A DNA stretch of 64,000 nt, taken from NCBI GenBank assembly GCA_039707465.1, contig CM077645.1, positions 148,857,503 through 148,921,502 on the forward strand. The letters are read 5' to 3'. A program made the translations under genes and the position numbers. The DNA is from Rhabdophis nuchalis. Its lineage: Eukaryota; Chordata; Lepidosauria; Squamata; Natricidae. Positions 42,944 through 53,827 of the stretch are shown piece by piece. Positions within the stretch are counted from its first letter, which is position 1. Every line of letters starts with the position of its first letter. The notes under the pieces are model-generated. The model was given only the letters and a program-made list of their open reading frames with translations. It was not told the DNA's origin and did no database searches.

Positions 42944-44345
42944 GGGACCTAAAGAACAGCTTCCTCAGCAACTTTTAAGAAGCATTCAATGGTTGGGAAA
43001 CGAGCCCTCAAAGTTTTAAAGGGTACTGTGTGCATCTTTTCAAATGTATTTATTTATCAAATTTCTACACCGCCCATCTCACCTAAGTGACTGTGAAAAG
43101 CAACGGAGTTAAAAACAGCATTCAAGAGGTTGTTTATTTTGGTTTGCAAGAGTTATAAATTGAATTATAAAGGTTAAACGTTTTAAAAAGCAGAGGGAGT
43201 GTCCTGAAGCCAAGTGTGGTTAAATGCCACTCAGACCCCTCCCCCATGCCAGTTGGCAGATATCTTGATGCTCTTCTGGAAGTCTGGGAATGGGAGGGGG
43301 GGCTGCCTGACCTCAGGGGCAATTCCATAGGGCTGAGGCAACAGCAGAGAAGGGTTTCTTCCTAGATCCCACTAACTGAAATTCTTTAGGCAACGGGAGT
43401 CTGCTACACCAGGTCTGACGGTCTCAGCAGCCAGTGTGCAAAAGGTGCAACTGCTCTATAATGACTGCAGCAGCAGTTTAACACATTCTGCCCCAAATAA
43501 TTCGCCAGTACGGAACAGCTTATCACAACAGTCCAAACTGACTTATTTTTTGTTGGAAGGTTTTTATCCTGCCTTTTCTCCTTGAGCTCACATTGGTTAG
43601 GTAAGGGTGTAAAGTAGGTTGCATTGAGAAAAGGAATGGGGTGGGGGGTTTCAAAATTGCCCAATGTCATGTCCGACAGTAGGAAAGAACCCAGTTCCCT
43701 TCACTCATCCTCCAACACAGTTCACCATCAAAAACTGGCTTATTGAAGTGCTTTGCGTATCAAAGCAGGCAGGTAGTTGCAAGCATTGTGCTCTGCTGGG
43801 GAAACAGACCTGACAGTTTTTGAGCCTCAGCCCACTGGGAAAGCATGGAAAACTCTCAAGTGTGTGCCAGCTGCACTCTGTCTCACAACACCCTCCCCTC
43901 AAATGGTTCCATTTTGCAGCTGTCTTGCTGCAATGAGCATTTTGTTCCTGTGTGATCGCTTCCTTCCCCTATCTAACCCTGACAGGCAAACAGAATGGAT
44001 GCACCTCATGATTAGGAGGACAGAGGAGCAGAACATGTAAGTCTTGCAAGGTGGACAGTTGCAGCACCAGGAAGAACAGCCTGTTCTGCTTCAGTACTCA
44101 TCCTGCCGGGCAAATGCCAGGGGGCATTTGCTATTGCTGCCAGTGGCACGGTTTAACCAGATGGCAACCGCACCAAGCAAAAATCCAGAGTGTTCTACAA
44201 TGGCCAGCACACTAGTCTAGTTGTACGGCCTAGGTGTTCTTAATATGTCACACACACACACATATGCAACTCCTGCTTAGCAACCCACAAAGGTGCAGGG
44301 ATGATCTAAGTTTCTGAACTACCCTAGGCAGAATGTGACCTAAAT
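42944..44345. other. Mixed unique DNA with LINE and SINE remnants
   Basis: A LINE-tail-like stretch at 43046-43100 (TTTATTTATCAAATTTCTAC on the plus strand) and a MIR/CORE-like SINE remnant at 43540-43700 (minus strand) are visible. No gene. Confidence 0.4.
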
Positions 44346-44553
44346 CAGGAATGTCAAACGATTTCATTGAGGGCCGCATCAACGTTGTATGTGATCTCGG
44401 GAGGCAGGATGGGTAGCCAGCTATATGTAACTCATGTCAGGGTGCCTGTGGTTGCCCGAGAGCTCTGCCTGCGGAAATGGGCTGTTTCCAGCTGGCCCTG
44501 CAGGTCAGATTTAAGCACCCTGCAGGCCCCCGGGCCTTGTGTTGACACCCCTG
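44346..44553. mobile_element. hAT MITE, CAGGGGTGTCAAACT family
   Basis: The left end is CAGGAATGTCAAACG and the right end CTTGTGTTGACACCCCTG. Flanks ACCTAAAT (44338-44345) and GCCTAAAT (44554-44561) match at 7 of 8 positions. Confidence 0.85.
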
Positions 44554-44760
44554 GCCTAAATGAAATCATGTCATTTACTTTTACTGGAAAACTACTGAGA
44601 AATGGAAATGCTATTTTTGTGTAAAACAAAAGGTTTCGCTGTTAACTTATCAATAAATCATGGTCACATTCAATGATGGAGAACTTCACCCCATCCTCTT
44701 TGAACTGCCACCTGAACTGCACAGTGCAGCTCTGCAGGCTTGATGCCAATTACTATAGAT

Positions 44761-44896
44761 CAGTGTTTCTCAACCTTGGCAACTTGAAGATGTCCGGACT
44801 TCAACTCCAAGAATTCCCCAGCCAGCATCCGCTGGCTGGGGAATTCTGGGAGTTGAAGTCCGGACATCTTCAAGTTGCCAAGGTTGAGAAACACTG
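44761..44896. mobile_element. Palindromic hAT MITE, CAGTGTTTCTCAACCTTGGC subfamily
   Basis: A 136-bp near-perfect palindrome with arms containing CTTGAAGATGTCCGGACTTC is flanked by a perfect 8-bp duplication CTATAGAT (44753-44760 and 44897-44904). Confidence 0.93.
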
Positions 44897-44904
44897 CTAT
44901 AGAT

Positions 44905-47430
44905 GCTTCAAAGAAAATTGAATATTTGAACCAATGTTGCAGCTTGCTGCTTATTGATGGGGAGGGGACCACAAACCAATCCCCAAATCTGGAGCCAATT
45001 CCATTCTGCCCCCAATGCAATCAAGACACAACTTTGCCGGTCAAAAACAGCAAGCCGATCCCCACAGCAGATAAGCACATCAATCACATGACTCACTCTA
45101 CATCAATTTAAATATATCACATGGATTCACTGAACTGAAATGCACAGCGTGGCAGAACAAAATCTTGTTTTCCTTTCCTTTTTCATTTTCACATTGACTT
45201 ATATTTTGCTCATCTGGCTGAAACCTGGCCAAGTCAAGCAAGAATGCCCTCTTCCAAATATTCAAGGACTTGCCGTATGCGACAATATCCCGCTGATCCT
45301 TTTGAATGCCACTGTAAAACCTTGCAATGGAATGGTCATTTTTAAAACAGCTGGTCACAACCAACACCAAAATCACCCACCCAGAGATAAAATGGATAGT
45401 TTCTCAGAACAAACTCTTGAAACATATGAAGTGATGAGTATGTCTACAACTCTGCAATCAATGTATTTTTAGCAGAGGTATACTTGCTCTTCCTGTTAAC
45501 AGTGTGTACAAAGATCTCTTCTGTATTCTATGCCAGCAATTTTGTACCCCCCACCCCAACACGATAATTAATACAAACTTGCATTTAACAAGATAATTTA
45601 AAGAAAATGGATGGCCATATAATCTTTTTTAACAGAGTCCCATGACAAACGCTAAAACAGCGCTAAAATAATGCAAGCTAACTAACTCAACTGAAAGGGA
45701 TGCAAAGTGAAACATAGGCCACAATTAGTGCATGGCGAAGTTTTTGAGGAGAGGCTTTATTTTGTGAAGAGCAAAAAAAAAATAGTTTGAACAAAAAGGA
45801 ACACAAATGTAAATGTAGTTTTATGAGAGACTGCTGCTCAAACCGGTTCTTAACCTTTACAAATCCTCCATTTACTGGTTTCAAGATAATTTGTCAAGTA
45901 CTCGTAGCATCGGACAATCTGAAACAGACATTTTAGTTGTATTTTTAGTTGCACCATGTCTTTCTACCGAGGCTGAAATGGCAAGACTGCCTTTCTATAT
46001 AATCTCTCTCTCTCTCTCTCCCTCCCTCCCTTTTTTCTTTTTCAGTGCTGCAGCTAAAGATGCAGGCCAAAGTACAAGCAAGAAAATTTAGCCAACCGTA
46101 GCTGAAGAGGCTCACCTCCTCCCTGCCCCATGTGGCATATCTGGGCCAATCACTATGCTACACCCAGCTGTTCTCCTCTGCGCCTGCATCCAATGACTGA
46201 CAGCAGTGCTCTGTTACTGCAGAAGGTGTCATCCATCACTGGAGAAATAGAGTTTTGCAGTGTACCAGAAACTTTAGACAGTTTAAATCCATCTTAACAT
46301 CTGCATTTTCTCCTTTCACAAGGCACTCTTTTAAATTGGGAGGAGGGGGTGTTCAGAAAATGTACATACACATAGAAGAATAAACAGGGGGGAAAATCAA
46401 AACATTCACAAAACTTTCTGTCAAGACAGCTGGTTTCCAGTTAGCAAAACCCCAAAACAATATAACTGCCTGTCAGTAAGTTTTTAGTTAATATGGCTTC
46501 TTTCCCTTCAGCATTTTAAAGTGCCAGGTGAAAGTTAATTCAACAAATTGTTTGTAACATGTCTCTCCATTGATGCCACTGTAAAAATAAAATAGAATGT
46601 GGCAAAATGAAAGTGGATGTCCGATTGCTGAGAATTTTGGGACCAAACTTTGCAAGCTGCTTATGGAGTGAGGCATACTTCTAATCTGGTACTTCTAATC
46701 TGAAGACTCTTCAAACTTCTCTAAAGAAAATGTATTTTTAAATTATTAATTGCATGCATGGGTGTGAACTTGTGTGCACACATGTAACGAAGGTATGTAT
46801 GAAGTTCCTAACGTTTTACTCCCAGAAATTATAGTATCTTTAAAAAAAAACATTTAAATCTATTAACAGCATCCAAGACACACCCCACAAAACTTTTCCA
46901 TAAACTTTCATTTATCTCTTTTTTATAAATTAGATATGGAGAACTAACAGATTAATCAAAGGGCAAAAGCAAAAGGAATATTCCTAGGGGTGTGTGGGTG
47001 TGGGTGTACTCAATCTTTGGGCTCCAATTATTTCTTTGAATGCTACTATTTTCATGATCAGGCTCTCACCTTGATTGCATTGTACAATATTCCCCTCCCA
47101 TGACTTTAGTGTTATGTCACTCAAAATGTTAACACAGAGACACTAATCTCTGAACAATTTAAAACAATCTTCCAATCAAAATCCTGCAAAATTCCACAGC
47201 AGAAAATATGGTGAAATAGCAGCGGGGTTACAGAGTGTACTCAAAGAGGAAAGAACACAGTGACCAAGCAGCCTGTTTATTCTGCACTAAATTTGCCTCT
47301 TGTTTCAAGATTGCACAGCAACCCACTCACGACAATTTTATTCCAAGATTTGCAATCCAGTGAACTAGGAAACACACTCAGTTTCCAAGCCAATCATGGA
47401 ACTCACTCAATGACTTAGGTCAGTTAACAG
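44905..47430. other. Unique non-coding DNA
   Basis: About 2.5 kb with only simple repeats (CT tract near 46000-46030, short A runs). A plus-strand frame at 45140-45472 (110 residues, one hydrophobic stretch near its start) has no family resemblance I can see and is not supported as a gene. Confidence 0.45.
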
Positions 47431-47502
47431 GTAGTCCTCATTTAGCAACCACATTTAGCAACCTGGTTGCTAAAACAAGTTGTTAAGTAAAACTCTAACT
47501 GT
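47431..47502. mobile_element. Tigger/mariner-like MITE fragment
   Basis: It starts CAGGTAGTCCTCATTTAGCA and then decays. Only the left part is recognisable. Confidence 0.6.
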
Positions 47503-47512
47503 GCTTGGGATC

Positions 47513-47546
47513 TTACTTTGCTTTGCTTTGCTTTGCTTTACTTTAC
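47513..47546. repeat. (CTTTG)n pentanucleotide repeat
   Basis: Five CTTTG-type units followed by CTTTA units. Confidence 0.85.
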
Positions 47547-47635
47547 CGTCTAGAAACACAAAGGTCATGAATTTGTCAAAAACCTATTTATTCTTCACCA
47601 TCATAACTGCAAATGATTGCTAAACTATTCACAAC

Positions 47636-47870
47636 TAATCAAGGAGAGAACCAGCCTAGAACTAAGGAGAAATTTCCTGACAGTTAAAACAATTAATCAT
47701 TCGAACAACATGCCTCCAAAAATCGTGTGTGCTCCAACACTGGAAGTTTTCAAGAAAAGTTTAAAGAACATTTATTCTGAAATGGTATAGTGCTTCCTTC
47801 CTGAGCGTGGGGTTGGACTAGAAGACCTCTAATGTTCCTTCCAACTCTGCATTCTGTTTCTCTGTTAAAT
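47636..47870 (+). mobile_element. CR1 LINE 3' end (ATTCTRTT-tail type)
   Basis: Blocks in order: AACTAAGGAGAAATTTCCTG, CACTGGAAGTTTTCAAGAAA, GGGGTTGGACTAGAAGACCT and TTCCTTCCAACTCTGCATTC, ending in TTCTGTTTCTCTGTT. This is the classical CR1 3' end shared with 50640 and 51890. Confidence 0.78.
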
Positions 47871-48000
47871 GAGGCAGTCACTGAACTAGGTCTACCTGTA
47901 TTCCCTTTCAAACTAATCTGCTTCACAGGGCAGTTGTGAGGACAAAATTAGAGAGGCACTAGAAATGGCAGAGTATAAATACTATGAATCAGTCCTCAGA
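47871..48000 (+). mobile_element. Possible SINE/L2-tail remnant
   Basis: The segment CTTCACAGGGCAGTTGTGAG (47931-47950) followed by AGAGTATAAATACTATGAAT resembles the 3' part of an L2-tailed SINE. Weak. Confidence 0.35.
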
Positions 48001-48089
48001 GGAGATGTTAAATCTGAGCTCACCAAACCCAGGATCCAATTTAAACATTGCATTTAAATGTTTTCACTCAAGCATAAGTTATATCAGCA

Positions 48090-48143
48090 TATAAATGTCC
48101 TTGTCAAGGATATGTGAACATATCCTTGACAAGGACATTTATA
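48090..48143. repeat. Perfect 26-bp inverted repeat with 2-nt spacer
   Basis: The left arm at 48090-48115 and right arm at 48118-48143 are perfectly complementary, separated by GA. The arms contain ATGTCCTTGTCAAGGATATG. There are no CAGGGG ends and no evident duplicated flanks, so this is not one of the hAT palindromes described above. Confidence 0.95.
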
Positions 48144-48897
48144 GTGCAGGTCAATTTAAATGCTGGGGGGGAAATCCTGGGGTGCTGGGATTGAGGTATG
48201 TCTTTCTTTGCTTCAAAAAAAGTTTACACTGACTTATGGAGAAAAACAATTACGAAGCCTGATTTCTAAGTTCCTTCACTGAAATCAAAAATGCAAAGTC
48301 TTCCATCTTTCTGACCTTGGACTTGTTCATTTCGTTGGTGTCTTTCAGCACAGTCTCTTTACTAAACCATTCAAGGCACAGTGAGCCCTGATAAAAGAAG
48401 TTAATGTTTACTGAAACCTGTGCATGAACTGTACTAGACCTGATAGAACTTTTTTTTAAAGAAAAAGTCAAAGTTCTGCTTACAGCATCTATTACCATTT
48501 TAAAAAATGGGCAAATTATTATTTTCTAATAAACCATTATCAAATAGGAAGCACAAGAAGGATATGGGGATCTAATATCTGAGTATGGACAAATACGTGC
48601 AACTTTTTTTTTTACTGTAGATAATTATGTCAGAGGAAAGTGAGAAATGACAGCACTCATCACATGTGTGCAAGTGAACAAGAAACAGTTGTGGTTATAG
48701 AGGTTTAATCACAGGCTCATATTACAGGTGCAGATCCCAAATTATATTCTCAGAATTCCCAAGAAAGGCTGCAGAAACTCCTTCCCTAATCTCTAGTGAG
48801 CCACATATGTTAACTCTGTTACACACAACGAGACACCATATAAATACAATGCGTAGAACAGCACAGTGCTCATATTCTGGAGACAGAGAGAAGCTCC
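48144..48897. other. Unique non-coding DNA
   Basis: No gene recognised; the minus-strand frame at 48250-48498 is short and has no motif. Confidence 0.45.
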
Positions 48898-48931
48898 CTG
48901 AGGATGGGCTCCAGCATGAGCCCGAAAGCTT
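48898..48931 (+). ncRNA. Hammerhead-like motif, probably Penelope-like element derived
   Basis: CTGAGGA (48898-48904) fits the core C-U-G-A-N-G-A. It is followed by one extra T, a 6-bp stem GGGCTC/GAGCCC with a 6-nt loop, then GAAA (48924-48927) and GCTT. Position for position, GAAA-GC-TT fits a two-base-pair helix III with the cleavable U at 48931. Helix I pairing is weak, and the extra base after the core is unusual, so activity is doubtful. Downstream reads AATAAAACTTTGGTCCTGGT. Confidence 0.35.
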
Positions 48932-49469
48932 GTAAGAATAAAACTTTGGTCCTGGTGACCGACTCAGATTGGATCCTGCAACACATTAATGGTGGCCAAT
49001 ACTGGATCAGATGGTCCCTTGGTCCAAATCAATACAGGACCGCCCCTATAAAGGGGCTACAGGCATCGAGGGCTACATCCACTGCTTTAAAATATGTATT
49101 TGAAACTGCACAAGAGCATGGCTTAAAGGTACAAACACTGCATTTTGCAATGTGTATCATGTTGCCATCTTAGCAAGAGCATCAAAGATACAAGCCAAAG
49201 ATCAAGGATCAGGGTCACAAAATGATTGAATTCTTCATCCACATCTAACAGATGCTGTCAGTCATTAAGCAAGCACATCAAAAGAGAAGGCACAATTCAA
49301 ATTATTCACATAATACATTCAGCATAACTTTATACGTTGATCAGCACTTCATGCAAGTGCTGATGATATTCTCATAAGGGAATTGTTGCTCATCCGAAGG
49401 AACTGTGAAGAACGAAAGCACTGGACACCGAATGCCATCATATTTTGCACTACCAATCCAGTAATGGTC
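48932..49469. other. Region downstream of the hammerhead-like motif
   Basis: Possibly the remainder of a Penelope-like pLTR for the first ~80 bp; after that no feature is recognised. The open frame 48904-49173 overlaps the motif and has no domain. Confidence 0.35.
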
Positions 49470-49962
49470 TTCTAAAGGTAAAGGTTCCCTTCACACATAT
49501 GTGCTAGTTGTTCCTGACTCTAGGAGGCAGTGCTCATTTCCATTTCAAAGCTGAAGAGCCAGCACTGTCCAAAGATATCTCCGTGGTGGCCAGCATGACT
49601 AAACACCAAAGGAGCACAGAGCGCTGTTACCTTCTCACCAAAGGTGGTTCCTATTTTTCTACTTGCATTTGTACATGCTTTCAAACTGCTAAGTTGGCAG
49701 AAGCTGGGACAAGTAACGGGAGCTCACTCTGCTACGCAGCTCTAGGGCAGAGGTTCCCAAACTTGGCAACTTTAAGACTTGTGGACTTCAACTCCCAGAA
49801 TTCTCCAGCCAGCTCTGCTGGCTGGAGAATTCTGGGAGTTGAAGTCCACAAGTCTTAAAGTTGCCAAGTTTGGGAACCTCTGCTCTAGGGATTCAAATCA
49901 CCGAACTGCCGACCTTATGATCGACAAGCTCAACATCTTAGCCACTGAGCCACCGCGCCCCT
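49470..49962 (-). mobile_element. tRNA-derived SINE, interrupted by a palindromic MITE
   Basis: On the minus strand the head lies at 49930-49962 (GGCTCAGTGGCTAAGATGTT-type A box), with a B-box-like TTTGAATCCC at 49888-49898. The body continues left through AGCTCCCGTTACTTGTCCCA to a tail at about 49470. The MITE at 49748-49882 splits it close to the B box. Removing the MITE and one TSD copy restores a continuous SINE. Confidence 0.85.
49748..49882. mobile_element. Perfect palindromic hAT MITE, AAACTTGGCAACTTTAAG subfamily
   Basis: The 135-bp element consists of two 66-bp arms that are fully complementary by eye around a 3-nt centre, starting CAGAGGTTCCCAAACTTGGC. A perfect 8-bp duplication CTCTAGGG flanks it (49740-49747 and 49883-49890). 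The absence of arm mismatches points to a young insertion. Confidence 0.95.
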
Positions 49963-50639
49963 AATGGTCTTCTACACTTCTCTATTAAGATAACATAAAT
50001 TTACACCCGCCTTCATCATCGTTTTTATTTATGTGACACTCCTTGATCACAAAAGTTAAAAAGAAATAATTTGGACATCTAAACAGTGGTGGGGAAAAAA
50101 GTGCCTTCTTTTCCTGCTCTCCTGCATTTCTCCTCTTAAAGCAAGATGCTCCCAGGTGTTTAAACCAACTTTTTTCCCCTTCCCTACACAGCAGCAATAG
50201 AACTACAGTCACCTTGGAAACAAACATTGCCCAGTGTTTGCAGAACAAACAATGGTACCTTTTCAGCCAGTATGAAGCAGGCAGGGCAAGGGGCAGTCAA
50301 GCAATTCTAAGGTTTACAGGAGTGTTAACATATTGCATTCATTCACCAAGTCAAAAAATACTTCAGCACCAAAAGAGAGATTCTTTCCAAAAGAGTGAAT
50401 CTTTGGCTGGAAATCACAGTCAGACAGGATGATGAGAAAATCAGCCCAGACTCACAATGTGTATGCCATCTTTATGGCATTGTTGAGCCCAAGTGTTATT
50501 TCTAAATGCCTCATACAGATGGTTAATTTTTTAGCTCATTCTTCATACATATACACACAGAGAGATGTGCATCCCCTATACAAAATATATTGTATAATTC
50601 ATTCCTCTTAATTTCACAAATCATTTTCACGAAGGTGAT
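49963..50639. other. Unique non-coding DNA
   Basis: No gene recognised. Confidence 0.45.
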
Positions 50640-50815
50640 TTTCCTTTTTGAACAGGGGATTGGACTAGAACAGGGGTCTGCAAAGTCGGCTCTTTTAAGA
50701 CTGGTGGACTTCAACTCTGGGAGTTGAAGTCCACCAGTCTTAAAAGAGCCGACTTTGCAAACCCCTGGACTAGAAGACTCCAACGTCCTTTCCAACTCTG
50801 TTATTCTGATTGTTG
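50640..50815 (+). mobile_element. CR1 LINE 3' end, split by a MITE
   Basis: The left part ends AGGGGATTGGACTAGAA and the right part resumes GACTAGAAGACTCCAACGTC, ending AACTCTGTTATTCTGATTG. Removing the MITE and one duplicate gives the standard CR1 3' end. Confidence 0.85.
50671..50767. mobile_element. Palindromic hAT MITE, GTCTGCAAAGTCGGCTC subfamily, inside CR1
   Basis: A 97-bp palindrome is flanked by a perfect 8-bp duplication GACTAGAA (50663-50670 and 50768-50775). The ends are CAGGGGTCTGCAAAGTCGGC and its inverse. Same subfamily as 28380-28479. Confidence 0.95.
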
Positions 50816-51889
50816 AACGTTCTTCAAGTTGAAAGTAAAAGGTTCCCCTTAAATGTAATGTAAAAGTGTGCCTGAAAATGTATTATGAAATAGGCACTTG
50901 CTTCTGTATTCAGCTGACAAAAACAGGGATTCAAAACCATATTCTGAATGTACATGCAGAGAATTCAGGTCACAACACTAGTGTCAAACACCAGACAGCC
51001 AGATTGTTTAAAGAGCTATAGCTACTTAATCTCTAATAAAAAAAGAAAGAAAACAAAACTGTTATACTTGGAAAAAGAAAAATATAAAGGCATTCTGTAA
51101 ATAGTGATAATATGCTTGTCCTCAATCCTTAATGTATACAAAATGAACCCTTTTGCATAAAAGAAATAACAGGTAGCAGAGAAAGGATTATGCTGATTCA
51201 ATTAATGCTTAACTGTCCTTGATATCTTCTTTGCATTTAATGATAAATGTCTAATTATCTCTAGAATGAGTAGGATGAAAGTACATTGTTGTTCCAGGTT
51301 GAACAAAAATAGTTGCTGCTTGATAGACGTTCCCAAAAATTAACATTTAAAAAAAAACGAACAGAGGAAAAAAGCCCGAAACCCAATAATGCCAAAATCT
51401 CTGCTAAAGCATCCTAAATACACAATCTGGTAAATAAAATATATGCTTTCCCTGATGAAGTAACTGATGAAGTAAGTTTTTTTGAAGTTCAACATAGGAC
51501 ATCTAGGTGGAACATATTGATGTTCTATTTATCATCAAACAACTCTGCTCTGAAATCCTGGTTATCCCTTCCTGAAAAGAATTACTCCTGGCAAGCTCCT
51601 ACTGTGTCAATTTCCTTGTTGCAGAGAAACAAAGCAACCTTAAACGGCAATACCACCCAGTTGTCCTCATCACCACAATCCTAGAAAGTCAATTCAAGTA
51701 CCCCTTTTCTCAGCAAACCCATAGAGATTGAGGAAGGGAATTACAAGTGAGTGTAAGGTGTTAAATTCACACTTGACAGTGGTGGCACCCGAGGAAAAAC
51801 AGATAGATTGCCTGCTCCTATACAACAAGGGGTAATTTCGAGGACCAAATGTGTGTTGTATCAGCAACTGATGTAACACACATTTGGTG
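50816..51889. other. Unique AT-rich non-coding DNA
   Basis: No gene recognised. A short tandem AACTGATGAAGT duplication occurs at about 51460-51476. Confidence 0.45.
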
Positions 51890-52115
51890 GAAACACACAT
51901 AAATGGATGGAAGCTAATCAAGGAGAGAGGCAAACTGGAATTAAGGAGAAACTTCCTAACAGTGAGAACAATTAACCAGTGGAACAGCTTCCATTCAGAG
52001 GTTGTGGGTGCTTCATCACTAGTGGTTTTTAATAAGAGATTGGAGAGCCACTCGTCTGAGCAGGGAGTTGGACTAGAAGACCTCCAAGGTCCTTGCCAGC
52101 TCTATTCTGATTGAA
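51890..52115 (+). mobile_element. CR1 LINE 3' end (ATTCTRTT-tail type)
   Basis: The blocks GAATTAAGGAGAAACTTCCT, CAATTAACCAGTGGAACAGC and GAGTTGGACTAGAAGACCTC are followed by CAGCTCTATTCTGATTG. A 76-codon frame over it is a fossil of the LINE C-terminus or 3' region and is not a gene. Confidence 0.82.
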
Positions 52116-53261
52116 CTCTGATTTCACAGCATCATTTCATCATCTTGGGCAGGAGGGCACTAAGGAAAGAAAACAAGAAACTAACCGAGGGGGAGACGCA
52201 CAATCAGATGCAGAGAAAACCAAGAGGGAAATGTTTTTCATCGCCTTTAAAAACCACACCCATAGAAAAAACACCTCTGAATTGTGAAGCCTGACAAGTT
52301 GAAGCTACGATTACACAGCAGCAGAGGTACCGAAGAAATCTGTCCACCTACCCCCTTCTCACTCACACTATCACAAATACTCAGGCTGCCAGCTGGGAGG
52401 ACTGTTTATAGGGCAGGGAGAGGGAAGAGGTGTTGCAGCCAGCACCCCCCACCCTGCCCCACAGCTCCGCTGTGCCTCTTTGCTGCCCTTGCCCTTCACC
52501 AATGAATGAACATCCTCCACTTCTGCGGAGCCCCTCCCTGTTTCTGCAAAGCAATGATTATTTGCTGCTTTGCACGCAACAGTATCTGAACTCCTGCAGC
52601 CTCTTTTGTGTGGGCAGAGAGATGTCTCCCCCACCCCAGATCCCACCTTCTCAAGCCAAACAGGCCTCCCCAATTGTACTTGCCAACCATGTGGCCTACA
52701 GTACTCATTCTTCTACTCTTAACTTCCCTCAGGCACTTTTCATATACTTCTCTCATATTACTATTTTTAAGGAACCGGAGGTTTTGCCAACTTTTTATCA
52801 GCTCCTCTGCTGTGAAGAAATTTACCCATTTCTTGCAGCTGATGTTCCTGTTTGGTGCAGAAGCTAGGATTTTTCCAAACAATTGGCAACCTTATCTTTT
52901 ACATTTTCTCAAACTATTCACAAATAAGTGCAAGGTAACCTGTAATTGATATTCACTGTTTTAGATTTGAATTAAGTTCCTTACTTGGCATGGACTTATA
53001 TACACATCACCAGACTGAAAGAATGCTTAGGATCAAATTATTTTTCATACCTACAAAGCAGAAGTCCAACAGGGAAAGCTTCCATTTCCATTGCAAATAC
53101 ATGGCAAGAAAACGTGCTTCAAAATTTGTGCTTCCTTTTTTTAAAAAAAGCAAAGGTATTAGAGCCTTGTTAGCCCACTGTTCAACGATAGATATATGGC
53201 AAGCAAGCATGTGCAAAACGTATGCTTAAAAAAAAGCAATTAAAGGTACAATAGGTAATCT
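52116..53261. other. Unique DNA with overlapping chance frames
   Basis: Several frames of 100-146 codons overlap on both strands between 52371 and 52949. None shows a domain, signal peptide plus cleavage site, or conserved motif, and they contradict one another. I do not support a gene. Confidence 0.45.
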
Positions 53262-53682
53262 TCAAAGTTCAACTACAATTGGGACCTGAATTCCAGTTAC
53301 TAAACGATGCAGTTATTAAACAAATCATCATTTGACTAGACCAGATTTTATGGCAATTTTTACCATGGCCATTAAACAAATCACCATGGTCATTAAGTGA
53401 ATCACATGGTTGTCAAGTGAATCGCATCATTAAGCGAATCTGGCTTCCCCATATGACTTTGCTTGTTGAAAGTTGGCTGGGAAGATTGCAAATCAGGAGC
53501 ACATGACCACAGAATACTGCAACTATCAAAATGCAAGCCAGTTGCTAAGCTCCAAATTGAAATCACAAGACCACAGTGGTGGTGTGAAACTTGTAACTTC
53601 AAGGACAGGTTGTAAGTTATTTTTTTCTGAGGCCATCATAAGTTCCTTGTTAAACGGATAGTCGTATGTCAAGGACTACCTC
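53262..53682. mobile_element. Tigger/mariner-like MITE, CAGGTAGTCC family
   Basis: The right end reads ATAGTCGTATGTCAAGGACTACCT (53658-53681) and the body contains CAAGTGAATCGCATCATTAA and GACCACAGAATACTGCAACT. The left end is degraded. Confidence 0.7.
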
Positions 53683-53696
53683 TTAGAGCCTTGCTG

Positions 53697-53719
53697 TTCA
53701 AGGCAAGCAGGCAGGCAGG
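53697..53719. repeat. Short (CAGG)n repeat
   Basis: A few CAGG/CAAG units. Confidence 0.7.
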
Positions 53720-53827
53720 CAAAAAAATTCGCCTCCATCTGGTTCTTGTTCTTCTCTTCATTCAACTTCTTTTTATACAAGTGAAAGGAAAAAAGAGATA
53801 GGCCATTTCTTATCAAATTAAAAAGAC

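Noticed and set aside
45140..45472. 110-residue frame with an N-terminal hydrophobic stretch as a small secreted protein
   Set aside because: There is no plausible cleavage site or cysteine pattern, no family resemblance, and it is isolated in unique AT-rich DNA.
49888..49962. A functional tRNA gene
   Set aside because: A- and B-box-like sequences are present, but the segment cannot fold into a full cloverleaf and continues into a SINE body.
52371..52949. Cluster of 100-146 codon frames as a possible gene
   Set aside because: Frames on both strands overlap and conflict; no domain, signal or splice pattern supports any one of them.
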